The translations under genes were made by a program, and so were the position numbers. The notes under the pieces were generated by a model. That model was not told the DNA's origin. It saw only the letters and a program-made list of their open reading frames with translations, and ran no database searches. Positions 24,449 to 36,701 of a stretch of 64,000 bases of DNA are shown here, one piece after another. The first letter of the stretch is position 1; every line of letters begins with the position of its first letter. Source of the stretch: Ruminococcus sp. (lineage in GTDB: Bacteria > Bacillota > Clostridia > Oscillospirales > Ruminococcaceae); contig SVNP01000004.1 in assembly GCA_015066805.1 (NCBI GenBank), positions 1 through 64,000 of the forward strand, in the 5' to 3' direction.

Positions 24449-24862
24449 ATGAAAATCGCAGTGCGCTTTTTTACCCGTTCAGGCAACACCAAACGGCTTG
24501 CACAGGCTGTGGCTGAGGCAGTTGGTACAGAGGCAAAGGATATCACTGCTGCTTTGACCGAACAGACAGACATTCTGTTCCTCTGCTGTTCCTATTATGC
24601 CTTTGATGTTGACCCGGCAGTAAAGCAGTTTGTTGCGGAAAACAAAGAGCATATCGGGAAAATAGTCTGTGTAGGCACATCGGCCATGATGAAATCTATG
24701 CGGAAGCCGGTGGAGAAGGTGGTCAAGCCCTTTGGTCTTGTGGTTGCGGATGAAGAATTCCACTGCAGGGGCGAGTTTAAGATGTTTCACAAGGGCAGAC
24801 CGGATATGGCGGATCTTGCTAGGGCGGCATTATTTGCTCAAAATCTGATAAAGCAGGGGTGA
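24449..24862 (+). CDS. Flavodoxin-like protein
   Basis: The ATG at 24449 follows AGGAGG. The 137-residue protein has an N-terminal strand and phosphate loop FFTRSGNTKRLAQAVAEA, the FMN-phosphate signature of flavodoxins with R in place of one Ser/Thr. Later strands are ILFLCCSYYAFDVDP and IVCVGTSAMMKSM. The C-terminal EEFHCRGEFKMFHKGRPD resembles flavodoxin-family proteins used as small redox partners. It precedes a damaged MarR-type gene by 5 bases, a pairing often seen for redox-sensing regulators. Confidence 0.85.
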   Translation: MKIAVRFFTRSGNTKRLAQAVAEAVGTEAKDITAALTEQTDILFLCCSYYAFDVDPAVKQFVAENKEHIGKIVCVGTSAMMKSMRKPVEKVVKPFGLVVADEEFHCRGEFKMFHKGRPDMADLARAALFAQNLIKQG

Positions 24863-24867
24863 TCCGT

Positions 24868-25191
24868 ATGAATCAGGAGTATGAGGCGTTGAAACTGAAA
24901 AACCAGCTCTGTTTTCCGCTGTATGCTGCCTCCCGTGAGGTTATCAAGCAGTACCGTCCGTATCTGGATGCGTTGAATCTGACTTATACGCAGTATATTG
25001 CTATGATGGTGTTCTGGGAGGAACAAAAAATCAATGTCAAGGCACTGGGCAAGAAGCTCTTTCTGGATTCCGGCACCCTGACCCCTGTGCTGAAAAGTTT
25101 AGAAGCCAAGGGCTTGATCCGTCGCTTCCGTTGTGCGGAAGATGAACGCGTGCTCATTGCAGACCGAAACCATCACATGACCATGGAATAA
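24868..25191 (+). pseudogene. MarR/OhrR-family regulator, C-terminally truncated
   Basis: The ATG at 24868 follows AGGGGTG, 5 bases after the flavodoxin stop. The first 98 residues are a normal MarR fold (LKLKNQLCFPLYAASREV, LTYTQYIAMMVFWEE, KKLFLDSGTLTPVLKSLEAK, GLIRRFRCAEDERVLIA), matching the OhrR-type redox sensors with a reactive Cys near the start (Cys12 here). After RVLIA the frame runs into DRNHHMTME and stops at 107 residues. The family normally has about 140-150, so the last helices for dimerisation are missing. A frameshift or deletion near 25150-25165 is likely. DNA binding may be lost. Confidence 0.7.
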
Positions 25192-25212
25192 TCCTTTGGG
25201 CTTTGGCATCAC

Positions 25213-25250
25213 AAAAAATGCTGCTTCTGTAAAGAAAGCAGCATTTTTTT
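25213..25250. terminator. Bidirectional terminator between truncated MarR gene and sbcC
   Basis: AAAAAATGCTGCTT (25213-25226) pairs with AAGCAGCATTTTTT-type sequence (to 25250). A-run and T-run on the two sides allow use from both directions. Confidence 0.92.
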
Positions 25251-25263
25251 GCAATGTGGGTGT

Positions 25264-27888
25264 TTAGTTTTCAATATGCAGCACCGAACCCTGACGTGTC
25301 TTTTTTACTACGATTTTTCGGTCGATCTGTGCCTTCAGCTCCGCAACATGAGAAATAATGCCGATGCTCCGTTCGCCCTCAGCCAAAGTATTCAGCAGCA
25401 TCAGAGCCTGTCGCAAGGCGGTTTCATCCAGTGTGCCGAAGCCTTCATCAATGAACATAGCCTCCAGCCGCACAGCGCCGCTTTGCGCCTGTACCACATC
25501 GGAAAGCCCCAAAGCCAGTGCCAGCGATGCCATAAAGGATTCACCGCCTGAGAGAGTGGAAACATCACGCCAATGCCCCGTACCCCGATCCAGCACATCC
25601 AGATCCAGACCAACTTGTGCACGCATATTTTTGGCTTCTTTTTTGCAGCGCAGCACAAACATACCATCGGTCAGAACCTGTAGCCGATGATTGGCTGCTG
25701 CCACCACCTGACGGAAATAATACTGCTGCACATAGGTTTCAAAGGAAAGCTTTGCTTTCTGTGCCGATTGTCCTGCTATGGTCTGATACAGATCCAGCAG
25801 TACAGTATATTCCTTGCTCTCTGCCTTGCGCTGTTTTTGCAGTACGGCCAGTCTGTCCTTGGTTTCCGTATGGGAAAGAATACGGTTTTCCACGGAATTT
25901 GCGGCTTGCTGTGCAGCTTCCTGCTTCAGCCGCATTGCACGGAGCCGCTCCCGCATGGCTTGGAGATCGGCATATTCTTTTCCCCTCAGACGCTTTTGCA
26001 GCGTATCGCAGCCGCTTTGCAGTGCAGCCGTTTCCTGCTGATAATTGGTTACGGTCTGTTCCATTCGCTGCATTTCCTGCTGTGTGCATTTGGCTGATAA
26101 AAAAGCTGCTTCATCGGCAAAGTCCTGCTTTTGCAATGCTGTCAGATATTGTTTCTGTGCGCTATTCCATGCTGCTTTTGCAGATTGGACCTGCTCTGTG
26201 GCGGCAGCAAGTGCATTGGCTGCCGAAGTCTGTTGTGCGATCAGTGCAGTATGGGCTTCCGATGCCAGACGGAACCGCTGTCGAATGGCTTGCAGCGTTT
26301 TCTGCAGCTTTTGTATTTCTGTGGAAAGCTCTTGGGGGTGGGTCTGTTCCGAGATCTGCTGCTTTTGCAGTTCTTCTGTGAGATGGGCAATATGCTGCCG
26401 TGACTCCAGATATGCTTTTTCCGCACGGTTCAGGGCATCAAGGGCAAGATTGCGTCTGGCTTCCGCCTGCTCCAGATCCTGTCGGGAAATGGGTTCCTCC
26501 GCCGGCGGTGCCGGGTTGGGATGCTCCGTGGCACCGCATACAGGGCAGGGGAACCCTTCCTGCAAATCGGCGGCAATCAGCCCATATTGTCCTGCATAAA
26601 AGCGTTCTTTCATGCGGCTGTACCGTTCATCCGCCAATCGGCTTTCCGCAAGTGCCTGTTCCATGGCGGATTGTGCTTTCGCCATCTGCTTGACCATGGG
26701 ATGATACTGCTGCACCAGAGGCAGACAGCGTTCCAGCACTGTAATGCGTGCGGTGTAGGTATCGCATTGGTCGTTTGCAGCCGTAGCCTCCTGCAACTCC
26801 TTTTGGACAGCGGGCGTTTTTTGGGTTGTGGCAGCCAGTGCATTCTGTGCGGCAGTGTAAGCTTGATTCTGTTCCTGTAAAAAGCTTGCGGCCTGTTGCG
26901 CTGTCTGATAAGCAGGCAGCACCAGCAGCGCCTTACGGGAAGGCAGAAGACGTTCTGTCAGTGCATCCATGCTCTCTTTTTTTGCCAGATGTGCCGTAAG
27001 CTTTGCCTGTGCACGGCGCAGTTCGTCAAAATCCCGGTTGACCTGTTCTGCGGCAGAGCAGGCTGCAGTTTGCGTGTTCAGCTCTTTCAGTGCAAGGCGA
27101 AGCTGTGCATCCAATTGCTTTTTGCGGGATTTTTCAAATTGCAGCAGCTCCCGCAGTATAGGCATTATATGCTGTAATGCCATATCCTCATCGCAAAGAC
27201 GCAGCAATTCTTCGGCTTGTGGGAAATCTTCCTCCGGACGGATCTGCCGCAGCAGCAGGCTGATCTCCTGTTCCAATGCATCTACTGCGGATTTCTTTGC
27301 GGTGCAGTCTTCCTTCAGGCGAAGCTGCAGATCGGCGTACAGCGAAGTATGAAACAGCTTTTGAAAGAGCTTTTTGCGGTCATCGCTTTTTGCGGTCAGG
27401 ATCTCACGGAACTCGCCCTGTGCGATCATAACGGTCTGAGAAAACTGTGCACGGGTCAGGCCAAGCAGTGCTGTGATCGCTTTGGTCACCGCATCCACAC
27501 CTGTCACGCATTTTTGGGTATCTTCACAGATCAGGCTTGCGTCGGCAGTCTGCTTGGTGGTGCCATAGCCGATATGCTTTGCTCTTTCGTATTCGGGGTT
27601 GCGTTGTACCGTATAGGTTTTGCCCAGATGACGAAAGGTCAGCTCTACAAATGTCATTGTGTCCGCCGATGCATAATCGGAGCGCAGAGAACGGCCGGTA
27701 CGGCGTTCTCCGCTGCCCGATGCACTGCCGTACAGGGCAAAGCAGATGGCATCAAACAGAGCGGTTTTACCTGCACCTGTATCACCGGTAATGAGATAGA
27801 TGCCGCCAGGCCCCAGCTTTTCAAAATCCACCGTTGTATGTGCAGCATATGGCCCAAAGCCGGAAAGGATCAGTTGAATGGGCTTCAT
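25264..27888 (-). CDS. sbcC: Exonuclease SbcC (Rad50-like ATPase subunit)
   Basis: Start set at 27888 (MKPIQLILSGFGPY) because GGAGG sits 7-8 bases upstream and ATGA couples it to sbcD. The 874-residue protein has Walker A GDTGAGKT (35-42), long coiled coils, and a zinc hook CPVC (about 445). The C-terminal ATPase half carries LSGGESF and Walker B with MFIDEGFGTLDE. With SbcD it forms an ATP-dependent nuclease that opens DNA hairpins and protein-blocked ends. Confidence 0.97.
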   Translation of the reverse strand: MKPIQLILSGFGPYAAHTTVDFEKLGPGGIYLITGDTGAGKTALFDAICFALYGSASGSGERRTGRSLRSDYASADTMTFVELTFRHLGKTYTVQRNPEYERAKHIGYGTTKQTADASLICEDTQKCVTGVDAVTKAITALLGLTRAQFSQTVMIAQGEFREILTAKSDDRKKLFQKLFHTSLYADLQLRLKEDCTAKKSAVDALEQEISLLLRQIRPEEDFPQAEELLRLCDEDMALQHIMPILRELLQFEKSRKKQLDAQLRLALKELNTQTAACSAAEQVNRDFDELRRAQAKLTAHLAKKESMDALTERLLPSRKALLVLPAYQTAQQAASFLQEQNQAYTAAQNALAATTQKTPAVQKELQEATAANDQCDTYTARITVLERCLPLVQQYHPMVKQMAKAQSAMEQALAESRLADERYSRMKERFYAGQYGLIAADLQEGFPCPVCGATEHPNPAPPAEEPISRQDLEQAEARRNLALDALNRAEKAYLESRQHIAHLTEELQKQQISEQTHPQELSTEIQKLQKTLQAIRQRFRLASEAHTALIAQQTSAANALAAATEQVQSAKAAWNSAQKQYLTALQKQDFADEAAFLSAKCTQQEMQRMEQTVTNYQQETAALQSGCDTLQKRLRGKEYADLQAMRERLRAMRLKQEAAQQAANSVENRILSHTETKDRLAVLQKQRKAESKEYTVLLDLYQTIAGQSAQKAKLSFETYVQQYYFRQVVAAANHRLQVLTDGMFVLRCKKEAKNMRAQVGLDLDVLDRGTGHWRDVSTLSGGESFMASLALALGLSDVVQAQSGAVRLEAMFIDEGFGTLDETALRQALMLLNTLAEGERSIGIISHVAELKAQIDRKIVVKKTRQGSVLHIEN

Positions 27889-29009
27889 GGTGTTTCCTCC
27901 CACAGTTGTTTGATGTAGCTTTGCAGCAGTTCAAGCTGTGCCTTGGGGGGCTGTTTATTGTTGTTCTGCAGTGCATAAAATTCGCAGAATAAGGATTCGG
28001 CATTGAAGGCATCCGTGCGTTCCTCGGTAAACACCATGCGGTCGTCATCGGTGCGGCTGTTCATAATACGCATATGCAGCATATTGGGGAATACGGTGTG
28101 CAGCCGTGTAACGGCATCGGGCGGCACCATATCATCGGTCAAGGTGACCTGTATATAATCCTCGGAATACAGCATTTGCAACACATCCTCCAGCTTACCC
28201 TCCACGCAGCGCATATCATGCAGAGGGGTCAGCGGCAGCAGCTCCACGGAGATCTCACCTTTTTTGCCAAATTCTACCAGAGGAACGCTTTTTTTGTGGT
28301 CACACTCCGAAACGGAATACTTCAGAGGGGAGCCTGCGTAGCGAATGGTAGGCCGCAATACCTGCTGCCCCTGGTGCAGATGCCCCAGAGCCACATAATC
28401 AAAGGCAGAGAACAACTCTGCGCTGACCGTATCCAATCCGCCCACAGCGTGCATTTCCGAATCACACACAGAGCAGCCTGCAATGCACTGATGACACAGC
28501 AGCAGATTCCGCTTTTCGGTATCAATGGGGGAATGCTGCATCACACAGGCGATGGCATCCTCATAGGTCAGAATATCCGCATCGGGGTAGTGCATTCTCA
28601 CATGAACCGGCTTGCAGAAGGGCAGCAGCGAAATAACATATTCTCCATGCTCATCCTCCATGGTGATTTGCTGGAGGGTGCCGGTAAATGCAGTGGAAGT
28701 ATACACGCCCGCCTCACGGATCAGATGGGATAAATATGCAATTCTCGCTTCGGAATCGTGGTTGCCGCTGATCATAAATACCTTGATCTGCATTTGCCGC
28801 AGCTTTCCCAGAAAATCATCCAACAAAGCCATGGCCTCCGCAGAAGGGTTGGCACTTTGGTAAATATCGCCTGCAATGATGACGCAGTCAACTGCATAAC
28901 GCTTGGCATAATGGGTGATCTGCCGCAGGATATCCGCCTGATCCTCCAAAAAAGAAATATCCCGCAGCCGTTTGCCAAGGTGCAGGTCTGCCAGATGCAG
29001 AAATCGCAT
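27885..29009 (-). CDS. sbcD: Exonuclease SbcD (Mre11-like nuclease subunit)
   Basis: The 374-residue protein is a calcineurin-like metallophosphoesterase with metal ligands in FLHLADLHLG (Asp8, His10), VIIAGDIYQS, ISGNHDSE and LLCHQ/YVALGHLHQGQQ. It is the nuclease partner of SbcC; the genes overlap by 4 bases. A TTGACA promoter lies just upstream on this strand. Length is normal. Confidence 0.97.
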   Translation of the reverse strand: MRFLHLADLHLGKRLRDISFLEDQADILRQITHYAKRYAVDCVIIAGDIYQSANPSAEAMALLDDFLGKLRQMQIKVFMISGNHDSEARIAYLSHLIREAGVYTSTAFTGTLQQITMEDEHGEYVISLLPFCKPVHVRMHYPDADILTYEDAIACVMQHSPIDTEKRNLLLCHQCIAGCSVCDSEMHAVGGLDTVSAELFSAFDYVALGHLHQGQQVLRPTIRYAGSPLKYSVSECDHKKSVPLVEFGKKGEISVELLPLTPLHDMRCVEGKLEDVLQMLYSEDYIQVTLTDDMVPPDAVTRLHTVFPNMLHMRIMNSRTDDDRMVFTEERTDAFNAESLFCEFYALQNNNKQPPKAQLELLQSYIKQLWEETP

Positions 29010-29042
29010 CGTGTAGCACTCCTTTCATGGGATGTTTTTTTC

Positions 29043-29072
29043 AGTTTACCATATTTTCGGGGTGGTTGTCAA
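29043..29072 (-). promoter_or_regulatory. Sigma-A promoter of sbcDC
   Basis: Minus strand TTGACA (29072-29067), 18-base spacer, TAAACT (29048-29043), 34 bases before the sbcD ATG. Confidence 0.7.
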
Positions 29073-29077
29073 CGTCA

Positions 29078-29115
29078 AAAAGCAAAGGCACCGTTTTCTG
29101 TGTGAAAACGGTGCC
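29078..29115 (-). terminator. Terminator after the zinc-ribbon gene
   Basis: GGCACCGTTTTC and GAAAACGGTGCC (29087-29098 with 29104-29115) form a perfect 12-bp stem. On the minus strand it continues into TTTGCTTTTT. It separates the prfB cluster from sbcDC. Confidence 0.9.
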
Positions 29116-29122
29116 TGATGGG

Positions 29123-29821
29123 TTATCGCAGGGTAAAGGAATCCAGCCATGCAAGAATGCAGTCCTTGTATGCATCGTAGCGGACGGTAGGACAGGAGAT
29201 CTCGATCTCATACAATGATTCCTCAGCGATCACACAAGCATCCGTGACCCATACCTGATCGGTACGGGGGAACAGGGCAGAAGTGGTTCTGGGGTATTGT
29301 ACATAGATCATATCGTCACGCTGCACAGGAACCAGTGTAACGCCGTTGATGCTCTGTTCCGGGAAAAGCTGCATCAGAAGCTCGGTAAAGTCCATGCTTT
29401 CTATGATCTTCTGCTGCTCTTCCGTAAAACGCAGTACCGAAATGGTGATACACACCTCATTGTTGATAAAGCAATCCAGTGTCTGCATGGAGGGATCCAT
29501 CTGGATCACAGTACCCTCCTGCATCCCTTTGGGGATCTCCATGGAGTATTCTGCCCGCGAGATGTACTCCCACTGGCTTTCATGTGTCACCCGGTAGCGG
29601 TCAAGTCCCATAATAAACCAGAGTATCATAGCCACCGTTAAGATCACCGCAATGACAGAAACCACAGCGACAATGATTTTTTGTTTTCCGCTGCTGATAC
29701 TGCCCCCGGGATAGATGGCTGTTTCCATGCTGCCGCCTGTGATGTGATCCACACGGCAGCCGCACAGACAGAAGGTCTGTCCTTCCGCCAGCTCTCTGCC
29801 ACAACGGTTACATTGCATCAT
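29123..29821 (-). CDS. Zinc-ribbon membrane protein, unknown function
   Basis: The 232-residue protein opens with a short zinc ribbon (CNRCGREL then FCLCGC). A linker and one membrane segment at about 46-69 (IIVAVVSVIAVILTVAMILWF) follow, then an outer domain of about 155 residues. This ribbon-plus-anchor plan is common in Firmicutes proteins of unknown role. AGGAG precedes the ATG. It follows prfB by 26 bases on the same strand. Confidence 0.8.
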   Translation of the reverse strand: MMQCNRCGRELAEGQTFCLCGCRVDHITGGSMETAIYPGGSISSGKQKIIVAVVSVIAVILTVAMILWFIMGLDRYRVTHESQWEYISRAEYSMEIPKGMQEGTVIQMDPSMQTLDCFINNEVCITISVLRFTEEQQKIIESMDFTELLMQLFPEQSINGVTLVPVQRDDMIYVQYPRTTSALFPRTDQVWVTDACVIAEESLYEIEISCPTVRYDAYKDCILAWLDSFTLR

Positions 29822-29847
29822 GCTTGCTCCTTACGTCGAAATCAGTG

Positions 29848-30984
29848 TTACATATCTCCGCCGCCGTTGGCCTGCAGTGTGCCGTGGCTCAATGCCTTGA
29901 GATATGCATTGATAAAGGAATCCAGATCGCCGTCCATGACAGCCTGTACGTTGCCGTTTTCGCAGGCAGTACGGTGATCCTTGACCAGTGTATAGGGCAT
30001 GAACACATAGGAACGGATCTGGCTGCCCCATTCGATCTTCAGCTGGGTGCCCTTGATGTCGGAGATCTTCTCCAGATGTTCTCTTTCCTTGATCTCAATG
30101 AGCTTGGCACGGAGCATCTTCATACAAAAATCCTTGTTCTGGAACTGGCTTCTCTGTGTCTGGCAGGAAACCACGATGCCTGTAGGCAGGTGGGTCAGTC
30201 GCACAGCGGAGCTGGTTTTGTTGATGTGCTGACCACCGGCACCGCTGGAACGGAACACATCCATCTTAATATCCTCGGGGCGGATGTCTACTTCCACATC
30301 ATCTGCGATTTCGGGCATGACCTCCAGTGCGGCAAAGGAGGTGTGTCGTCTGCCGGAGGAATCAAAGGGAGAAACACGCACCAGACGGTGAACGCCTGCT
30401 TCGGATTTCAGAAAGCCGTAGGCATTTTCGCCCTGCACCATAAAGGAAGCAGACTTGATACCGGCTTCATCGCCATCCAGAAAGTCCAGCAGATCCACCT
30501 TAAAGCCGTGACGTTCGGCATATTTGTTGTACATACGGTAGAGCATCTGTGCCCAGTCCTGTGCCTCCGTGCCGCCTGCACCTGCGTGCAGGGTCAGAAT
30601 GGCATTGGAGTTATCATACTCACCGGTCAGCAGCGTCTTCAGCTTTTCCGCTTCCAACTGCTCCTTAAAGCGTTCCGCATCTGCCTGTATCTCCTCGTTG
30701 GAGGAATCATCATCCTCCTCCAGACAAAGGTCGATCATGCCGATGGTATCCTCCAGCAGAGATTGCAGCTTTTCAAAGCGCTCCACGGTATTTTCCAGGG
30801 TGCGGATCTTCTGCATGACCTTCTGAGACTGCTCGGGATCATCCCAGAAGCCGTCATAGGTCACCTGAATACGCAGATCTTCCAGTTCGCCCTGTGCGCG
30901 CTCGATCTGCAGCACCTCACGCAATTCCTTGACTTCGGGGCGTGCATTGACCAGCTCGTTGCGGATGTCTTCCAATAAAATCAT
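29848..30984 (-). CDS. prfB: Peptide chain release factor 2
   Basis: The 378-residue protein shows the UGA-reading SPF tripeptide (RVSPFDSSGRRHTSF) and the catalytic GGQ loop (SSGAGGQHINKTSSAVRL). It releases the finished chain at UGA and UAA codons. The frame is continuous from the first codon: there is no in-frame TGA near codon 25 and no programmed +1 frameshift, unlike many bacterial prfB genes. maf lies 62 bases upstream on the same strand. Confidence 0.97.
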   Translation of the reverse strand: MILLEDIRNELVNARPEVKELREVLQIERAQGELEDLRIQVTYDGFWDDPEQSQKVMQKIRTLENTVERFEKLQSLLEDTIGMIDLCLEEDDDSSNEEIQADAERFKEQLEAEKLKTLLTGEYDNSNAILTLHAGAGGTEAQDWAQMLYRMYNKYAERHGFKVDLLDFLDGDEAGIKSASFMVQGENAYGFLKSEAGVHRLVRVSPFDSSGRRHTSFAALEVMPEIADDVEVDIRPEDIKMDVFRSSGAGGQHINKTSSAVRLTHLPTGIVVSCQTQRSQFQNKDFCMKMLRAKLIEIKEREHLEKISDIKGTQLKIEWGSQIRSYVFMPYTLVKDHRTACENGNVQAVMDGDLDSFINAYLKALSHGTLQANGGGDM

Positions 30985-31046
30985 AAACGGTAAATCCTTT
31001 CGTTGTTAGGCTATCCTATCTATCATACACGATTTTTCACTGTCTG

Positions 31047-31610
31047 TCAACCGCATACGCCCAATTTTTTCAGATAGCGGTATAATCTTGCCACGGGCAG
31101 TCCCACCACGTTATTGTAATCGCCGCAGATGCCCGCCACGAACAATCCGCCCTTGCCCTGGATCCCGTATGCGCCGGCCTTGTCATAAGGCTCATCCGTA
31201 TGGGCGTAGGCAACGATCTCCTCGGTGCTCAGCGGGAAAAATGTCACATCGGTTTCTTCGGTAAAGCTCATGCTTTTGCCGTTTGCGAAAATCGCAACAC
31301 CGGTGCAGACCTTGTGGGTACGTCCCGAAAGCAGCTTCAGCATGGCGCAGCACTCATCGTGATTCTGGGGCTTGCCTAAAATGGTATCCTCAATGATCAC
31401 CGTAGTATCTGCACCGATGACTACAGCATCGGGATGCTCTTTTGCTATGGCTGCTGCCTTGCGTACTGCCAGCAGCTCCGCAGCCTGCTCTGCGGGAATC
31501 TCTTCCGGCAGCGTTTCATCGCAATTGGCGGGCGCAACCGTAAACTCGATGGGCAGCGTTGCCAGCAATTCTCTGCGGCGGGGGGATTGGGAAGCAAGAA
31601 TGCACTTCAT
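31047..31610 (-). CDS. maf: Maf-family nucleotide pyrophosphatase
   Basis: The 187-residue protein has the Maf signature ILASQSPRRRELL at its start, VIGADTTV with the conserved Asp, and GKPQNHDEC. The late motif DKAGAYGIQGKGG is also present. It hydrolyses non-canonical or modified nucleoside triphosphates to keep them out of nucleic acids. Length is normal. It follows the CE2 esterase gene by 20 bases. Confidence 0.95.
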   Translation of the reverse strand: MKCILASQSPRRRELLATLPIEFTVAPANCDETLPEEIPAEQAAELLAVRKAAAIAKEHPDAVVIGADTTVIIEDTILGKPQNHDECCAMLKLLSGRTHKVCTGVAIFANGKSMSFTEETDVTFFPLSTEEIVAYAHTDEPYDKAGAYGIQGKGGLFVAGICGDYNNVVGLPVARLYRYLKKLGVCG

Positions 31611-31630
31611 AAACAGATATTCTCCTTTGT

Positions 31631-33367
31631 TCAGGAAAGCTTGTACATACTCATGCCGGTAATGGCAAACTGTGCGGAATCATTACCGCCCAGCAAAAAC
31701 AGGATTTCACAATCGGCGGACTCGGTCATGGTCAGCTCCTTGGCCAGCGTATAGGCGGTGCCGGAGCTGAGCTCCAGTGTGCCCTCCAGATATACGGTAT
31801 CGGGATCACTGCTGCTGCGCAGGCAATAGGGAACCGACATATCCTTGTTGGCGTTGCAGGTCAGCTTCAGATCGTACACGCCGTTGATCAGCGGCAGATT
31901 GCCTACAATGGCCTGTACGTCCTCGGGTGCATCGCCGCCGGTAGTCATGCTGACTGTCAGGGAGTTATCATAGGTATTCACATAATCGGAAACATACACG
32001 CCCTGTGCAGTATCATACAGAACCTCATAGGTGCGGTCAACGGCAGCATCCAGACCCACTTCATCCCAGGGCATGCCCAGTGCATCGGCGATCTTATCTG
32101 CCAGCACATAGGAGTTTTTCTCCTGGGTGATCTCAGAAGGATGCCAGTCGGCGCCCAGACCGTCGTTTGCCATATCCTGTGTTGCACACAGGTAGCTGCT
32201 GATCTTTGCATCACCCACAGCCGCAACGGCTTCCTCAATGAGAGGATACACCTCCGCACAGCCCATAATACCAACGGTGCAGATGATGTGAGCATCGGGA
32301 TTGTATTCTCTTACTACCTGAAGAAAGTCGATATAGCCTTCCACAAAGGCATCCTTGCGGTTATCAAAATCGTGGGAGAGGTAGGAGGAATCATTGGTAC
32401 CCAGATTGATGATGACCACATCGCTGGGGTTGGCATCAAAATCCCATGCTACGGCGTAATCGGCAGGCTTACCCACAAGATCGTAGCAATCGGGTACAAG
32501 AGAATCGGTGTTAATGGTGCCATCATTGGAATAACCCGAGATAATACCGTGGCCGCTGTAACTGACAGCACTGTAATCGGCATCCAGCAGGGCGGCGGTC
32601 ATATAGGCATAGGATTTGGTAAAGTTCTCGGTGCCGGTGGAGAATGCCTCATACTGGGAGGTTGCCTCTACACCATAGGCGCAGGTAATGGAGTCACCGA
32701 TAAATTCAATGGTCAGATCCTTTTTGGCGGTAGGCTTTACCGGTGTTGCGGCTGCGGAGGATACGGTAAAGTGCTTGACACCCACTGCGCCGTTGTTGGC
32801 TTCGGAAAGATGAATGACCTTGACCTTGGCAGTGCGGTGTTCCTTGCCGGAAAACAGCTCCACGGTCTGCTCGGTCTCACCCATGACCACATCGGCTACC
32901 AGCTCATCATCCACATACACACCATAACGGGGGCGATATTTTTCATCTGAGTAAATGCAGCCATCGCCCGCAATGGTCACGGATGCTTCCGTAGCGGTTA
33001 TGGTGCATTCCACGGCGGAACCGCTTTGCACCAGCCAGGTTACATCATTTTTATCCAGTGTTCTGCCAATGCGCTTGCAGGCATCGGCGGTGATGGTACG
33101 GGTAGTCACCTCGCCGGAAAGATCTTCCTCGCTCTGCTGCAGCTTTGCCCGCTTCATCAGTGTCAGATCAATGGCGTTGATGACACCGTTGCCGTCGTAA
33201 TCGTCATCGGCAGTCATTTCACCCTTCAGAGTCAGAGCATCAGCCAGATGCTTTGCGCTTTGCAATGTGGGAACAGAAACCGCACCCAAAGCGGTAAAAG
33301 GCTGTGCCACAGCCAGAGCGGTCAGGCAGATCGCCGCTGCCACAGTACCCGGTTTACGCTTGTTCAT
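31631..33367 (-). CDS. Secreted CE2-type acetyl esterase with N-terminal half-dockerin
   Basis: Start set at 33367 (MNKRKPG) because GGAGG lies 10 bases upstream, inside a longer frame that begins at 33388. The 578-residue protein has a signal peptide to about residue 29. A single calcium-type dockerin repeat lies at about 40-77 (YDGNGVINAIDLTLMKRAKL). A jelly-roll module at about 88-210 and an SGNH esterase domain at about 215-440 follow, with FIGDSITCAYG (Ser226), LGTNDSS and ADWHPS. A C-terminal beta domain resembling a carbohydrate-binding module ends it. CE2 enzymes remove acetyl groups from xylan or mannan. Only 33 bases separate it from ligA. Confidence 0.85.
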   Translation of the reverse strand: MNKRKPGTVAAAICLTALAVAQPFTALGAVSVPTLQSAKHLADALTLKGEMTADDDYDGNGVINAIDLTLMKRAKLQQSEEDLSGEVTTRTITADACKRIGRTLDKNDVTWLVQSGSAVECTITATEASVTIAGDGCIYSDEKYRPRYGVYVDDELVADVVMGETEQTVELFSGKEHRTAKVKVIHLSEANNGAVGVKHFTVSSAAATPVKPTAKKDLTIEFIGDSITCAYGVEATSQYEAFSTGTENFTKSYAYMTAALLDADYSAVSYSGHGIISGYSNDGTINTDSLVPDCYDLVGKPADYAVAWDFDANPSDVVIINLGTNDSSYLSHDFDNRKDAFVEGYIDFLQVVREYNPDAHIICTVGIMGCAEVYPLIEEAVAAVGDAKISSYLCATQDMANDGLGADWHPSEITQEKNSYVLADKIADALGMPWDEVGLDAAVDRTYEVLYDTAQGVYVSDYVNTYDNSLTVSMTTGGDAPEDVQAIVGNLPLINGVYDLKLTCNANKDMSVPYCLRSSSDPDTVYLEGTLELSSGTAYTLAKELTMTESADCEILFLLGGNDSAQFAITGMSMYKLS

Positions 33368-33400
33368 GAGAAAATACCTCCGTTTCATTCTTTTGTTGAT

Positions 33401-36261
<2,861 letters not shown>

Positions 36262-36359
36262 ACAAAATCCTCCCAAAATTACGGTAATGGGGCTTTGCGG
36301 CCTGATGCGGCATAAGCCTTGCTACAATGTATGCAAAGGGGAGGATTCTTGTGCATGGT

Positions 36360-36698
36360 TTAGGTGTTCTTATCTACCTGATGGAAGGTCTTCAGGTTGC
36401 CGATCTTTTCATTGCGCTCGTTGAGCACACGCTCCACGTCGCTCCAGTCCAGTCCTTGGTTGGCTGCCAGCACCATAACATGGTACAGCAGATCGTTGAT
36501 CTCGTTCATCAGCTCGTCGTTGTCGCCGTTTTTGGCTGCAATGATGGTCTCGGCGGCTTCCTCGCCCACCTTTTTGCAGATCTTGTCCACGCCTTTTTCA
36601 AACAGGTAGCAGGTGTAGGAATTATCCTGTGCGGTGCCGTTTTCAAAAGCGGCCTTTCTGGCCTTGATGACCTCAAAAATTTCCTGATAAACAGTCAT
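36360..36698 (-). CDS. hisE: Phosphoribosyl-ATP pyrophosphatase
   Basis: The 112-residue protein is a stand-alone all-alpha MazG-like HisE: GTAQDNSYTCYLFEKGVDKI, KKVGEEAAETIIAAKNGD and ELMNEINDLLYHVMVLAANQ carry the acidic metal-binding residues. It removes pyrophosphate from PR-ATP, step 2 of histidine synthesis. It begins 3 bases after hisI. The other his genes are at 53.7-61.6 kb on the opposite strand. Confidence 0.96.
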   Translation of the reverse strand: MTVYQEIFEVIKARKAAFENGTAQDNSYTCYLFEKGVDKICKKVGEEAAETIIAAKNGDNDELMNEINDLLYHVMVLAANQGLDWSDVERVLNERNEKIGNLKTFHQVDKNT

Positions 36699-36701
36699 GA
36701 T

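Noticed and set aside
30880-30984. Programmed +1 frameshift in prfB
   Set aside because: The frame is continuous from the first codon and there is no CTT-TGA type site near codon 25.
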